Origin: Clonostachys chloroleuca
Taxonomy: Eukaryota; Ascomycota; Sordariomycetes; Hypocreales; Bionectriaceae
NCBI GenBank assembly: GCA_037952775.1
Contig: JBANAY010000003.1
Span: 32,550,001 to 32,614,000, forward strand
DNA: 64,000 nt
Direction: 5' to 3'
Shown: piece after piece, positions 1-12,345 of the stretch
How the letters are laid out: each line of letters opens with the position of its first letter
Position numbering within the stretch: the stretch's first letter is position 1
Translations under genes and position numbers: made by a program
The notes under the pieces: model-generated
The model's database searches: none
Told to the model about the DNA's origin: nothing
What the model saw: only the letters and a program-made list of their open reading frames with translations

Positions 1-259
1 TTTAGTACCGTGTAGGGGACCTTCCCTATTCCAACGCCAAACCAAAATGCATTCCGAAAAAAGCCCATTCTGTGGTGCTCATGCCCAAATTCATTGTGTC
101 CGATGATCGTGATATGCCTGGCATGTCTTCCTTCAACATGGTTGGCATTTCCATATTGAGGTTCCATACCTCTCTATTTAATAAGCATCCAGTTGCGCCA
201 TGGTTCCCATATTATTTTAGTTGTTTGTTGTATGTATGAAAGGGCCATGCTGATGCTAA

Positions 260-1450
260 CTACACCAAGCGCATGGCCAGAAGAAGTGCTCCGAGGGCCG
301 GGGCCAAGAGCGCGCAGAAGAACCCTGGCGGCTTGACTGATGAGGAGCCACCAGTTGACTCGCGCATGATCTTGCCCTCCGAGGTCATGTACCAGCCGGA
401 AGGGATGGCGCCGGCCGTGGGGTTGGCGGTGCCGGCCCAAGGCCAGCCAGTCTGCGTGGCCGTGGCAGCCTTGTCGGTGCCGATACCGCCCACGGGGATG
501 CCGACGCCGGTCGAGACGCTCCCAACGGCCGTCGCCGTGGCGGTCACGGCGTTCTTGTTGTTGATGTTCCCGTTTACCTTGCCGTCGACGGCCTGGATGG
601 ACTCCCAGTCGCCCGAGGTGTCGCCGTACTTGTACTGCTTTGCCGGTCGAGTAGTCGGTGACGACGAGCTTCTTGACCATCATGCTGAAGGGCCCCTTGG
701 AGTAATCTGTCGGGCCCCTCGCCCACTTGACGGTCCCCGCGGCGTTGTAGTTCGGGTCGCCGCCGGCCCAGGCGCCGAGCTTGACCCGCATGGGCGTCTG
801 GGGGTACTGCCCGCTCTCGGCCTGGCTCTCCGTCATGGAGCGCAGGATGGTGCCGTCGGCCATCCAGACGATCTTGTCCTTTGTCCAGTCGACGGTGTAG
901 GTGATCCACTTGGACTGCGTGCCCGTGAGGTCGTGGAACTGCCCGCGGTTGTACGACGTCACCTGGCCCTTGCCGAAGTAGTTGGACTGGACCTCGTCGG
1001 CGTCGGAGCCGAGCCACTCGATGTCGATCTCGTCGAGGACGTCCGACTCGAGGACGAGCGAGGACACGATCCCCGCTCCGGGGGCGGCCTTCATCGTCAC
1101 CTCGACCCGGCCGAACATGATGTAGAAGAGGGACATGAGCTGGGGCGCGTCGCCGCCCTTGGACACGGTGAATGACACTCCGTTGGTCTTGTCGTACGTG
1201 GGCGAGCCCGAGGCGGCGAACGAGTTGACCGCCCCCTGTGTGAAGTCGACGTTGATCGTCATGCCCAGGGCGGTATCGGCGGGGCAGGAATCTACAAATC
1301 ATCGGGTCAGCAAGGTGTGGTTCCAGGGCAATGTGTGTAAGCATACGTACTTGAGTTTAGAGGGTTGCATGAGCTGTACGTCTGTGCCTCTACTGCCGTC
1401 GCCGCCAGTGACCCGAGGGCCACGAGGCTGTTCTGCCAGAGACACCGCAT
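260..1450 (-). CDS. GPI-anchored Crh-family (GH16) cell-wall chitin-glucan transglycosidase, with a one-base frameshift
   Basis: Crh proteins cross-link chitin to beta-glucan at the cell surface. I place exon 1 at 1450-1351, encoding a signal peptide (MRCLWQNSLVALGSLAATAV, then EAQTYSSCNP). A 59-nt intron (1350-1292, gtacgt...tgtag) follows, then exon 2 to the stop at 260. The GH16 motif DEIDIEW falls at about residues 120-126, with E121 and E125 in the expected nucleophile and acid/base positions. The tail is Ser/Gly/Thr-rich and ends in a hydrophobic stretch (ALLAPALGALLLAMRLV), typical of a GPI signal. The catalytic frame and the GPI tail lie in different frames. The switch sits at the T run 639-641 (AAA on the coding strand): without one A, the frame runs on as STGKQYKYGDTSGDWES. 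Corrected length is 376 aa. The family is certain; whether the slip is real or an assembly error is not. Confidence 0.9.
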
Positions 1451-4400
1451 CGTCGAGGTGTGTCGGTGTGTGTGCGGTGGTGGCGTACGGGCGATCCCAA
1501 TGAGGGGCGTGTGTTTGCTCGCACAGAAGGGAGGGAAGCTTTGCTACCGATGGGGTGCAATGGTAAAAGGCCAAAGTATAATCCCTCGGGTGGCGGTTGT
1601 TTGTTGTCGCACACGGCAGGAATGAAGGTGGTGTGTGGTTGGGCTGGCGAAGAGTTTGGAAGATGATGCAGCTGAGATGTATGTCCAGATGCAAGGGAAG
1701 CATATATCAGGGAAGGAAACACAAGACCCCTCCCCCCTCCCAACCACCTACAATTGCTGCGGTGCCAGGTTCGTCATCGATCTAGCTCTTGGCGCCAGGA
1801 ACAGGAAATTTCGTATAGTTCTTCTCGCTCTGTTACTGGGAGGACCCTTGGGCGCCGCCAGAACGGCGCCATTGGGCCTCGTCCGGTGCAAGGGGATGGG
1901 GCCCGTTGACGTCGCCGGGCGGGTGGCTGGTGGAATTCGGGTGGCTGGTACGGGCGAAAAAGTGGGTGGCTGAGGACAACTCGGGTGCCACGAAACCCGC
2001 GGACCACGACACACGCAAGCCTCAAAGCTAGTGGACCTACCCTATATCATGGATTCGTTCGTCAATCGAGCGTTGTGCCTCATCTCCAATCTCGCTTTTG
2101 TGATTCCGCAAGTTTGCAGATCATGTGGCAATGGCTCGAACGAAAAACAATGCTATCTCCAGCTAGGTGGCGTATTATGGGGGTATCATGCATGTCGGAG
2201 CGTTGATGTGTCTGTTTATTGGGACACGAAAGCCTATATGAGCCGGTTTCTGCTTGCATACAACAATGCCTCCAATACAGAACTGTGATAATCGGCCCAT
2301 TACCAGCAAACACAAGGAGTGTGCGTACTGCACAGAAGGAAACATGATCACGCAGCAGAACACATCGAGAATACCACCGCATGAATGTTCAAAGGCAGCC
2401 GAAGAATTCCTCCGACGTGGACGAGCTGGATGTTGTCACTGGAAAGGCCTCACTGAAGCGAGACGCACAACATACATACTAGATAGGCACATCACTTTAC
2501 AGAGCATAATCAAAGAGGGACCCCCCGCAGATTCTATACAGATCCAAGGCATAATTAACATGCAGCCAAGACGAGGAGAATAACGGGCGAGGCCCGCGAC
2601 GACGGCCACCCTCGGGACCGCGCGCATTGAGAACCAGGTCCAAGCGAAGTTGGTGCGCAGTTGGTATACCGGATACTGCTACAACATGCTCGAGGTGCAT
2701 CCGAAATTACGACTGTTTTTTTTTCCCCGTCGAGTGACGAAGCGATCACAGGACTGATACAGGCACGCACAGGCCCCGAAGGGACCAAGCAAGCAAGCAA
2801 ACAACCCGTGCCGGCCAGGCATGAATCTCGCTAGTGTCCCTGTGGACCATGTTAAAACCGTCCTTGACAGCTGGCAGAACGTTTCCACACACACCAGTAT
2901 CGCATAAGCTTGTGCATGACTGGTCCCAGGATCCAGCCATGCTTGGACATCCTTCTCATCTACGAAGGCCAGGCTGCGACGAAACGTCCTTGAAACACCA
3001 AAAATAGAGAAGGGGTGTGCGAGTATATACCACCACCACCATCGGCCCACCCTGTAGGTATTGTCGGAGGAAGGCCACCGGCAGTCCCATTCCGCATCGC
3101 AACTGCCGGGGGGCGTTAAATCATCATGCATGAACACAAACACCAAAAGGGAGCATGTGAATTGTATGTTAATCGGCCCTAGTCGGGCGGCCGGTCCGTT
3201 GGGCGGAGAAGGAACATTTTTGGAACACTCTGGTGCTCAAGCCTTTACCTTCCCACCGGGGCAGAACTTGCCAAGATGAAGCTCAGTCAGAAGCTTAACT
3301 GTTTGACTGTTTCCCCGAAACCCACTATACGCGGACGATGAGATTCCAAACAGACAGGAAATGACGCGGCCAAAAATATTTGGCTGGCGCGTGATCTCAA
3401 ACACCTCATCGCGGAGGTCCTCTTGCCGTGTTATGCCTGAAACACATGCCCACGCCTCGGATGCCCTACATGTGAGTACGTCGTAGGTGTGTGTACCGAG
3501 ACACAGTCCTGAGACAGTGTTCGGATGATGTGCTTTGAACTCTACCCACACAGCCCAGGGCCTCAGAGAAGCAGGAAGAGAGACCATGGCGGAGGGAAAC
3601 GATCCAGATGCAAAGCCCTAAGAAGAAAGCGCACAATAATTGTTCAGAATCCTTTGTCCGCGAAACAGCCGCCGAGCAGAGACGTAGCTCTGGAGTTGAG
3701 ATGTAGACACTTCGCAAATGGCTAACACGTGAGCCAAGCGTAAGCTGTCTTGAGCACGCACCGATCCGACCCAAAGAGTCCCTCGAACATGAATAGATTC
3801 TTTGAGGCTGAGCTGGTATGGCATTGCCAGACTTCATGTCGTAACGGTGCGCATTGCCGGCCGTCCCAACCTTAGCCACTCTGTGTCTTACAATGTTTTA
3901 CGGCAAACAGCTTCACCCATTGGAGAGCCTCCAGAGGATTGGAAGGAAAATTTTTTCTCAAAAAAGAAAGAAAAAAAAATCCAACTGACAACAAAAGAGT
4001 AGATGCAGTATAGTGCAAAGACATGACTGACAACTCACGCTCAGGCAGCAGGTTGCATCAAGAGACTGGCCTGATAATCATCAAGTACGTGGCAAGACCA
4101 TGTCTGGCAGGCCATTCAGGCAATGGAAGAGAGAGATGACCGGTACCTTTGGAGGAGAAGCCGGTCCTTCCAACCCGCGTTACCGTCCGGATTGCGGTTT
4201 GCCTCGGCGGGGAACTTTGGAGGCGTCAGCTAAAGCTGTCGTTTGGATTAACATCAATGGTGTCGGCTGTACTCCGTAGAATCTCGAGATGATTATCGAT
4301 AAGGCAACAGGCTAGACCAGGACGTGGGTGCGGGACAAAATTCTCAGCCGAGCCTACTGTGTTCGCCACCTGATTGACAGTCCTAGAACGCAGCACCATT

Positions 4401-7400
4401 GCGTGATTGGCCGGTGCTGACTAGCTGGATACATTATCACGCTCTATCGGGCACTGGCCAGACTATCAAACTAGTATCAAGGTTGGTGAACAGATTAGAG
4501 ATTGAGAAATGGTGGGGGCCTATAATTGGCGTCCATCGTCTAGCGGTACTTGGGAATAGCTTCTGCACCAGGACTTTCGCCCCGGCCTGTTTGGCAGGCT
4601 AGCTGGGGGCTGCGAAGCGGAAGCCACCCGGTTGCGCCATACAGCTACTAGTTTACTGGTGAAGACGTACCGAAAAAGAAAATCTCTGGATGCTAGACGT
4701 GCAGGGCTATCTGGACAGCGTACGAGGGCGGGAAACTGGGGTGCATTGCAGCAACTCTCTGCTCGCGCAACAAATGCTGAGTCGTCCCACCGAAACGCAA
4801 GAAGCGAAGTGATGCAATAAAACCGTGGCCTTGGGGTCCAGTTTGGAAGCATTCTCGGTGCCTTCGAGAAGACGCCAAGCTAGTCGGTGCCTCGTGGGTG
4901 AGGGAGCTCAGATAGGAAGCTGGCTATGTCCCAGGTGGCAACCGGTATCACGGATGGGCCAGGGTGGTGCATATGAGGCATGTGGCATGCCACTTTAGGC
5001 CGGACCTTGGATCCTGTTTGGGGGCTCACCGTGATGACCGCCGACCAGGACAAGATTGGCTGGTTGGCGAGGCGGGACGGGTCTTTACCCGGCCCGTTGG
5101 AAAGAACGTCGTAGATCTCATTCCCTTCATGGTCTTCCTAGAATGGAAAGAGAAAGTTTCAGGAGCCTGCAACCTTGCAGCCTGGAGCAAGGATTCCGGA
5201 TGAAACCCCTACAGGTCGCAAATGCCGGACTAGGAATATTGAGATTATGGCCCATACCTGCTTGGGGTGCTAGCCCGAGGCGAGAGACGGCTTCAGCTCT
5301 AGTTGGGGCATGCCTCCCAGGTTTAGGACTAGCAAGCCCACGATGTCGGGTACCATGCCATAACCATGGACGCGGAACTTGGAAGTCTGGATGCCCCACA
5401 GATGCCAAAAATTGGTGCCCTTTGGGGTTGCTGCGTGGCCGTGGCCATCTGGCGCAGTCTGCATACGTACAAAAGTACGTGTCTGACTGTACTTGTTGTT
5501 GTGGAATAGGCAAGAGGAGGAGCGGGACTGACTGACTGAGTGACTCGTCAGCGTCAACTTACGAATATGGGGTCGAAAAGCTTGAATAATACGGCATTGA
5601 GAGACGTGCTTGACGGTCTGGGACCACGGTGGCAAAAGCACTCTCATCAATGAGGGTACTGGCAAGGAATCGTTCATGCATGACCCATGTCATGCTAGCT
5701 GGTGGGTGATAAGACGTGAAGACAATGGGATGGGGAGGCAGCGTGGGTCCCATTGAATTGGGTGATTTCAAGCTGAGGGCACATAAAGCTTAGCTGCTGG
5801 GTGAGATAATCTCAGAGTCCGAGAATTGGCTGGTGTTGGCTGGCTGGTTGGCCCGTTCATGGTGGTTGGTTGACAGGCAAGCAGGGACTTGATTAGGGTC
5901 CGTGCTGTTGGCACCTGAAGCGAGGATCTTCAAGGTAGGTAGTAGGCATTGATAGATGCCTGGCCTAGCAGTTCCACCGCCCACCGTACATGAGTTCCGG
6001 CTCTGGGGCCGTATGGTCACTCCATTTCGGTGGTTTCGAATAGCTTCAGAGGGCACGTTCTGATGCTCGCTTGGCGTTGGTGCTTCTCTCAGCAGGGCTA
6101 GAGCGTGGATCAGTGGAGCTTGGCCATGGCTATAGCGCCTGAGACTACGGACGTCGTCCGTCCTAAGAGGCAGAGATGGCTGGCGATGGGGGTTCAGGGT
6201 CTAGACAAGGGCCTCTGGAGCGCCTAAGGACGGGACTAGCAGAGCTGGGTACGTAAACCACTGGCCCAAGTGCAGGTGGCTTTGGGCGCGAGATGATGTG
6301 ACGACGGACGGACGGTCCAGCTGCATGGAATGGAGGCACAATATCGGATGAGAAGCGCGAGATAAGGCCAAGTGGGTGTTGCGTGGGAGAGGGCGAGGGA
6401 TCCACCTGAGACGTTGAGTCGGTTCCTGCATAAAGTGGCTTTGGACGGTGGATGTTCCTGCATAAGCCAATGCAGAGCCATGACTAACCATCACATCTGG
6501 TGCCATCCTTCAGCTGCGTGCGAGGACATGTGCGAGTGCATATGCAACTGAGTGGTCAGCAAGTGTAACTGTGCCGATGGATGCATATGCCCACCTGCAC
6601 CCCCACCACCACCTCTTCTCCAGTGAGGCTGCCGCTGAGAATGCACCAACGAGAGGAGCAGGACGTCTGACGGGACGGCAAGGTCCCATTGTGAAAGACC
6701 TGGATCAATGTGTATCGGACCTACTGGAAGCATCAAAGTGCTGATGCCGGCTTAGTGTACCCTGCACTCCAGTAGCAATAATACACCGTTTAAGGTCGCT
6801 ACCTACCAATAGAGGCGGCAGCAATGGCGACTTTCTGTTTCCAGAGGAATAATAATAGATCCAGACTGACTCTGACCTCTGCCTGGTTGTGCATCCTGCC
6901 GACTGAGCATTAATCCCTGCCCGCGTCATAAAGTCGACGGAAATGAAAGTGCATCTCGCTAAATGGATTTTAATGAATTTTGTTACACTCCACCCCACTT
7001 GATATAATGATGATGAGCCCATTGCGCCCCACCGCCTACGACTGTACATGCTGGTTGTGCTGTGGTTTGTGCAGAGCAAGCGGTGACTTGTGCCCCTTTT
7101 GTGCCCTGCCATCCGGGCTTGTGCGAGCTGGAGGCCGACGCTACGCCGCAGTAGCTGCCGGTGCAAGGTGATATGCGTGCGCAAGTCTTGTCGTCTGTTC
7201 TTTTTATGCAGCGCTAGGGTTTCAGGTTGGATAAAGTCGGGGCCAATGGGAAGTCAACCAGCGGCATGGTGCGCCCCAGACGAGTCGCGGCCCTCGCTGC
7301 CATTGGCAATGACGGTTATGGCCCGTGTGTTTTGGGTGCTTTGGCATGGTTCTGGCGATCGCTCTCAATCGAGCCAATACCTGGCCCGTGGCGGGACTGT

Positions 7401-9594
7401 GAGTGTGCCAGTAGTTTTCTCAGAGGAGAATATTGGTGTTGTGAACATGCAGCGCTGTGCTCTTCGTGGGGGACTTGATCCGGACAGACAACATCCGAGC
7501 ACATCACGTGACAGTGGCTCTGAGCCTGTCTCTGGGCGGCCTGATACTGACTGCAACTGAATGTCCTGTTTGAGATGGTAGTAGCGGAGATGCGTTTCTC
7601 TGTTTACACTCTCGGGCCTACTGTTTCAGACGTCTTTTGAGTTTGCCCAACAGCGGATGTACATATGTCATTCTCAACTTGATAGTGTACTCCGTGCGGG
7701 CGAAATTTTAGCAGGCAGCTGCTTTAGATCAACGACTATTGGGCTTCGGGTGGGCCCGCAACAGTGGCTTCCATCTCAGCTCCATTCATCAGACGTGCTA
7801 CGACTACATGGTTTTTCGCCTCAACGCCGATAGCGATGATGTGACGAGGAAACGCCTTGCCAGCCCATCAAGGATTGCTGGAAAGCCGATGATACTGTCG
7901 GGATCTGACTCGCTAGAATGCACAGTAGACAGAGAACCGGCGCTTCAGTAGCGGCCTTGGAACCATGTCTGGGGAATCATGGATCAATCAAGGATATCCA
8001 GCACCCTTCTGGCGGGTCGTGGTTAGCATATGCTTGGACAGAGGATGAATGGCAGTGCTGATACTAGCCCGCGAGCCCCGGCGAATGGAAGGCGAGCAAC
8101 GGGGGACACTTGTGCGCGTAGTTATGTCGGGGGAGCTGGCCAGCGAGCCGCGAATGGCTGCATAAGAAGCCCAGCCAGACGCTCGTATCGATTCGTCATT
8201 ACCCATGCACAACTGGACCCAATATGTACGAGCGAGGGCGCCACCACCGCTCGCAACATAACTACCAACTGATAGTGGGTAGCCAACACCGCCGCGAGGC
8301 ACTACTGGAGACGGGCTTGCCGCATAAAAACAATCCACGCGCGTTTTATCCATGCCCTTCTGCTACCTGGATAAGGTAGGTCCAGATGATGCACACCCTT
8401 CTGTTGGGTTGGAAGGCCTTAGGTAATTCCCCGTATTCTTACATTGGGATCACTGTCAGCGGATTACATCCTGGCTAAAAATATGCATGGATTAATTACG
8501 ACCATCCACTTTCATAAAGCCTGCATAAGACTGCACTAGTCTTGAATCCTGAATCAATGATGCCATGTAGCCAAGCACTTGTGCACAAAATGTGGGATAA
8601 TAGGCCCGTGGTACGCTCGATGCTCACCTCCAGTGTGCCAGTGTGCCCGAACGTCAACCTCGCGCTGTGAAAGGACCCGTGATTCGCCCATCTGGCCACG
8701 GGTATAAGCGCCTCTTGCGCCTAGCTGCGTGATAGATGCTAGCTCTGAGGTTGCGTGCGGGCACAGGCACTGCCGCCACGGCTCAGCTGATGCTCGAGAG
8801 CGAGCAGGCGGGTGACGAGTCAACTGGCGCAACTGCCTCTCTACGCCTCGGTGATCGGCCAGAGCATTATGGATACTATGATGTATGGCTTCAAACATGA
8901 AGGAGCGATACGACGAGATAGTCGCGCTTGGAAATGTGACACGACGCAGCTCCAGCGAATGAGTGTGCACAACCTGGCGCATGCCCCGCTGATGGAGGAA
9001 CAAGACTGTCTTGTGCAAGCTGGTTGTGTGGGCTCCATCCTATCACTGTGCGGGATTATGCATTGCTTGTGACGCTGCCTGTGTTCCACCTCGGCATAAA
9101 GGCGCGTAATGAACGCCAATTTGTGCAGGTGCGTGTTATTCGCAGACGATGTGCCATTCATCCTACTGCAACGCGTTGCAATGTGCTCGGTCCTTGGGCA
9201 AGGAAAGGGTGTGGGCCCGTTGTGGGAATGCCATCTGCATATGCCATGTACATCATGTATTGTTTTTATGTATCTTATGCTCGATGGGCGGCGGCCTCAT
9301 GCCAGGTACCTCTCGGGCGGTACCTTGGGTACTGATCTGGCATCACCTCGGACAGAGCGGTGCGTGTTGGTGTCCACAACCAACCCAGAATTAGAAGCCC
9401 AGGTGGCTGAGCCAGAGTCTTTCCACTACACACACCTCCCACGGCTCGTGTAAGGAGGAGCAGGAAAAATAAAAAAAAGAGGAACAAGGCAACGGACACG
9501 CACGATGATGCAAACTGTCGTGTTTTCTGTCCTAGTCTGCCGGCCACGACTCGGAGCGTCACGGCCACAGAAATAAGAAAATAACACAAAGCAT

Positions 9595-9609
9595 ACACAC
9601 ACACACACA
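9595..9609. repeat. (AC)n microsatellite
   Basis: An uninterrupted run of about seven and a half AC units in the Seb1 upstream region. It is a simple sequence repeat with no evident function. Confidence 0.9.
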
Positions 9610-9844
9610 TACGAGGCGATATCTCTTCTCGCCGCTTCCTGAATTAGCACCCCCGGCTGGAGGACTTGGTGGACTCTTGGCTATGAGTGGTCTTATTGGT
9701 ACTAAGAATGACCAGATTCACCACTGGCTTCACTCCACCACTGCCAGTTATCACCGTACACCACACACCCAGGCTGATGGACCCGGCGTGTCCACCAGCC
9801 AAACGCATCTGAGGGTTTCCTTTTGCCCCAGACAATCCAACGAC

Positions 9845-9873
9845 AGGGGTGTAAGTTGGAGGGGTGGAGGGGG
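9845..9873 (+). promoter_or_regulatory. Cluster of three AGGGG stress-response elements
   Basis: AGGGG occurs at 9845-9849, 9860-9864 and 9868-9872, three copies in 29 bases, about 740 bp upstream of the Seb1 start codon. AGGGG (CCCCT on the other strand) is the established core site (STRE) of Msn2/Msn4/Seb1 zinc fingers. That the cluster lies upstream of the gene for such a protein suggests autoregulation, which is inference. Confidence 0.5.
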
Positions 9874-10542
9874 TCCCTTGAGCCGTCTCGCCCGCCGGAT
9901 GGATCCCTGGTCTGGCATTAGGGTCCACCCAGGCTTGCCTGTAAAGTGAGACAGGCCTGGAGGCAATGGGCGGACGATTTCCCATTGACCAGCTATTGAC
10001 CTACTTTCCGGTCCGTACTGTGTGTGCGCGTTGATCGCCTGGTTCATCGTGCTACTTATCCTCCCCAGGACCCCGTCACTCTTCCCTTGGGTTGTTTCTA
10101 TTCTTCAATTTTATGATCGGCATCCTTGTCGTCTTCTCTACTTCACTGTGTGGTAATTGTCTTTTATACATGCCCTCCCGGTTCTTCCTTCTTTAAGTGG
10201 CTTGCACTTCCCGGAACCCTCGAGTTTCCTGCCTCTCTTTTTTACATAGCTACCAGACGACGCGGTCCAGTTGTTGCGCCCTCTCACTTGGAGCAACAGA
10301 CACTAATCGTCCCTGTACAACACGATCAACCCTGTTGATTCGACCATATATCAGACGGTCTTCGCTCGACGAATGCCCGCTGTCCATTCTTTCTGCCACG
10401 GAGATTCGAAGAACGGGGCTCACAATCTTTTGGCTATCGTGCCTACGACAATCACGCACGACTGTACATTACATTTAAACTAACGGAAGCACTTCCAATA
10501 TATAATTAATACCTTCACACTCCAAGTTCCAAACTTGCAGAG

Positions 10543-10602
10543 GTATGTGGCGGTCTAGCGGTTGGCTATGCCGGGTCGGTCAAGCTAACAAGTATATAAC
10601 AG
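10543..10602 (+). other. Intron in the 5' leader of Seb1
   Basis: A 60-nt intron with donor gtatgt, a branch-like gctaac 17 bases before the end, and acceptor aacag. It ends two bases before the Seb1 ATG at 10605. In-frame codons from 10545 run through it to the ATG, so an unspliced reading would add a spurious N-terminal extension. Confidence 0.75.
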
Positions 10603-10604
10603 CA

Positions 10605-12345
10605 ATGGACACCACAATGTTGCCTCAGAACAACAGGCAAAACGCCTACTTTGGTCTCTACCCCCAACCAGCACAGATGGGTGCCTACACCGTCATGCCC
10701 CACGGCTTATATCCTGCGCAACCTCCCACCCTCTACAGCAATGGCCCTGCAGTGATGACGCCCACTGGTTCCCCACGACCTGCTACACAGAAGCCCACAG
10801 TTCTGCTGGATACTGACTTCGACAACACCTACTACCCGTCCACACCGCCCTTGTCGACCTCGGGCAGCACTGTTGGCAGCCCCAAGAGCTTCGATGCCCT
10901 CCAGACCCCAATGAACCCCATGTTCTCGGGCATCGATGAGTCTGAGATGGTCAAGGAGAAGCTCGAGCCCATCGACCTGACTATTCTGGACTGGTCAAGC
11001 TGCGGGTCTCCCCCAATGACACCTGGTGAGTAAAGATTGATAATTGATTTTTCTTTGTGTGCCCGTACCGCCGTTTGAATGGGCGGTTTTGGCGGTGTAA
11101 TTCCTTGAAGCATGCGGATGTGCGGGTACCTGCCGCTATGTACAATCTCACCCACATTGTGGCGGGGCATTTGTGGCTAATGCGTTTTTGGCAGTCTACC
11201 TGGAGTCTCACCTTGGCAAAACTCCTCTCAACGTCTCTGCCAGCTCTCTTCCCACTGGTGCCTGCCCCTCGCTGTCGCCCTCGCCTGCACCATATGCTCG
11301 CTCTGTGACTTCTGAGCTTGACATTGATTTCTGTGACCCTCGCAACCTGACTGTGTCTGCCGCCACTGTCAACTCTACCTTGGCCCCAGAGGCTCCCGTC
11401 ACCACAACTCTGGCCGACGATCTGATCCGTCGTGAGCAGATCAAGCCTGTCACCTCGCAGCCAGCATTTGACTTCAACCCGGATATTCCTGACGGTCTTC
11501 CCTCATTCGAGGAGCTTTCCTACATTGAGTCTGAGGAAGACTTTGTGAACAGCTTGGTTCATTTGAGCGGCCAAGAGACAATCGACACTGGCAGACCTCG
11601 CGCCTGCACTGGATCGTCAGTGGTTTCTCTCGGTCACGGCAGCTTCATTGGTGATGATCTCAGCTTTGAAGACGACAACTTCCAGTTCCCTGCTCTGCCT
11701 AGCCCACCATCTTCGGCAAACGTTTCCTTTGACGAGGACAGCCACCGCGACAAGCGTGTCAGGAAGACCAGCAACAGCGAAACCGTCCCCGCCATTCCCA
11801 TCATGACTGCTGCTGCTACTGAATCCCAGTCTAGCACTGAGCAGCCATCTACTCCCATCAAGGATGACGACATGGCTTCAGATGAGAGCAACAACTCATC
11901 CGGCTCCGATGATGCTGCTCCCGCTCCCGCTCCTGCCAACCGTCGTGGCCGCAAGCAGTCTCTGACTGAGGACCCTTCAAAGACCTTTGTTTGCGATCTC
12001 TGCAACAGGCGTTTCCGTCGCCAGGAGCATCTTAAGCGTCACTATCGATCTCTGCACACCCAGGAGAAACCCTTTGAGTGCAATGAGTGCGGCAAGAAGT
12101 TCTCCAGGAGCGACAACCTCGCGCAGCACGCTCGCACCCACGGAAGCGGTGCCATTGTCATGAACCTCGTCGAAGAGGGCGAGGTCTCTGCCTTTGATGC
12201 CGGTGTGATGCCTGCACCTGGGGCCGAAGATTACTCGCAATACGGCAAGGTTCTCTTCCAAATCGCCTCCGAGGTTCCCGGAAGCTCCAGCGATCTCTCC
12301 TCCGAGGAGGGTGACAGCAAGAAGAAGCGCAAGCGTGCCGATTAA
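10605..12345 (+). CDS. SEB1: Seb1/Msn2-type C2H2 zinc-finger stress-response transcription factor
   Basis: Exons are 10605-11025 and 11195-12345, joined over a 169-nt intron (gtgagt...gcag), giving 523 aa. The long N-terminal part is Ser/Pro/Thr-rich with acidic patches, as expected of an activation region. Two C2H2 fingers lie near the C-terminus, the first starting at about residue 405 ([19 protein letters not shown]) and the second reading [20 protein letters not shown] basic KKKRKR stretch at the end may be a nuclear signal. The finger residues match the Msn2/Seb1 class, which binds AGGGG elements in stress promoters. The opening [12 protein letters not shown] and the overall architecture support the fungal Seb1/Msn2 orthologue. 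The start is set by the preceding leader intron. Regulation by its own AGGGG cluster is an inference. Confidence 0.92.

Larger units (their letters stand above)
1451..10542. other. 9-kb gene-free region between the Crh gene and Seb1
   Basis: No open frame here has recognisable protein character or convincing intron structure. Most are short, overlap on both strands and often rely on non-ATG starts. The stretch holds A-rich runs near 3955-3982, an (AC)n run at 9595-9609, two AGGTACCT-type sites near 9304-9325 and three AGGGG boxes at 9845-9872. The last 500 bases before Seb1 are pyrimidine-rich, as in many fungal promoters and 5' leaders. The part nearest 10.5 kb is probably the Seb1 promoter and leader. 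I cannot assign the rest; an unannotated non-coding transcript is possible. Confidence 0.6.

Noticed and set aside
273..1175. Antisense open frame across the Crh gene
   Set aside because: It runs opposite a conserved GH16 gene, lacks domain features and reflects high GC content.
574..1344. Long open frame on the minus strand overlapping the Crh gene
   Set aside because: It is Arg/His-rich low-complexity translation of GC-rich coding sequence in another frame.
2679..3146. 155-codon minus-strand frame in the Seb1 upstream region
   Set aside because: No family likeness, odd composition and no intron or neighbour support.
8554..9018. 154-codon minus-strand frame
   Set aside because: Composition is unlike the real proteins of this window and competing frames lie on both strands.
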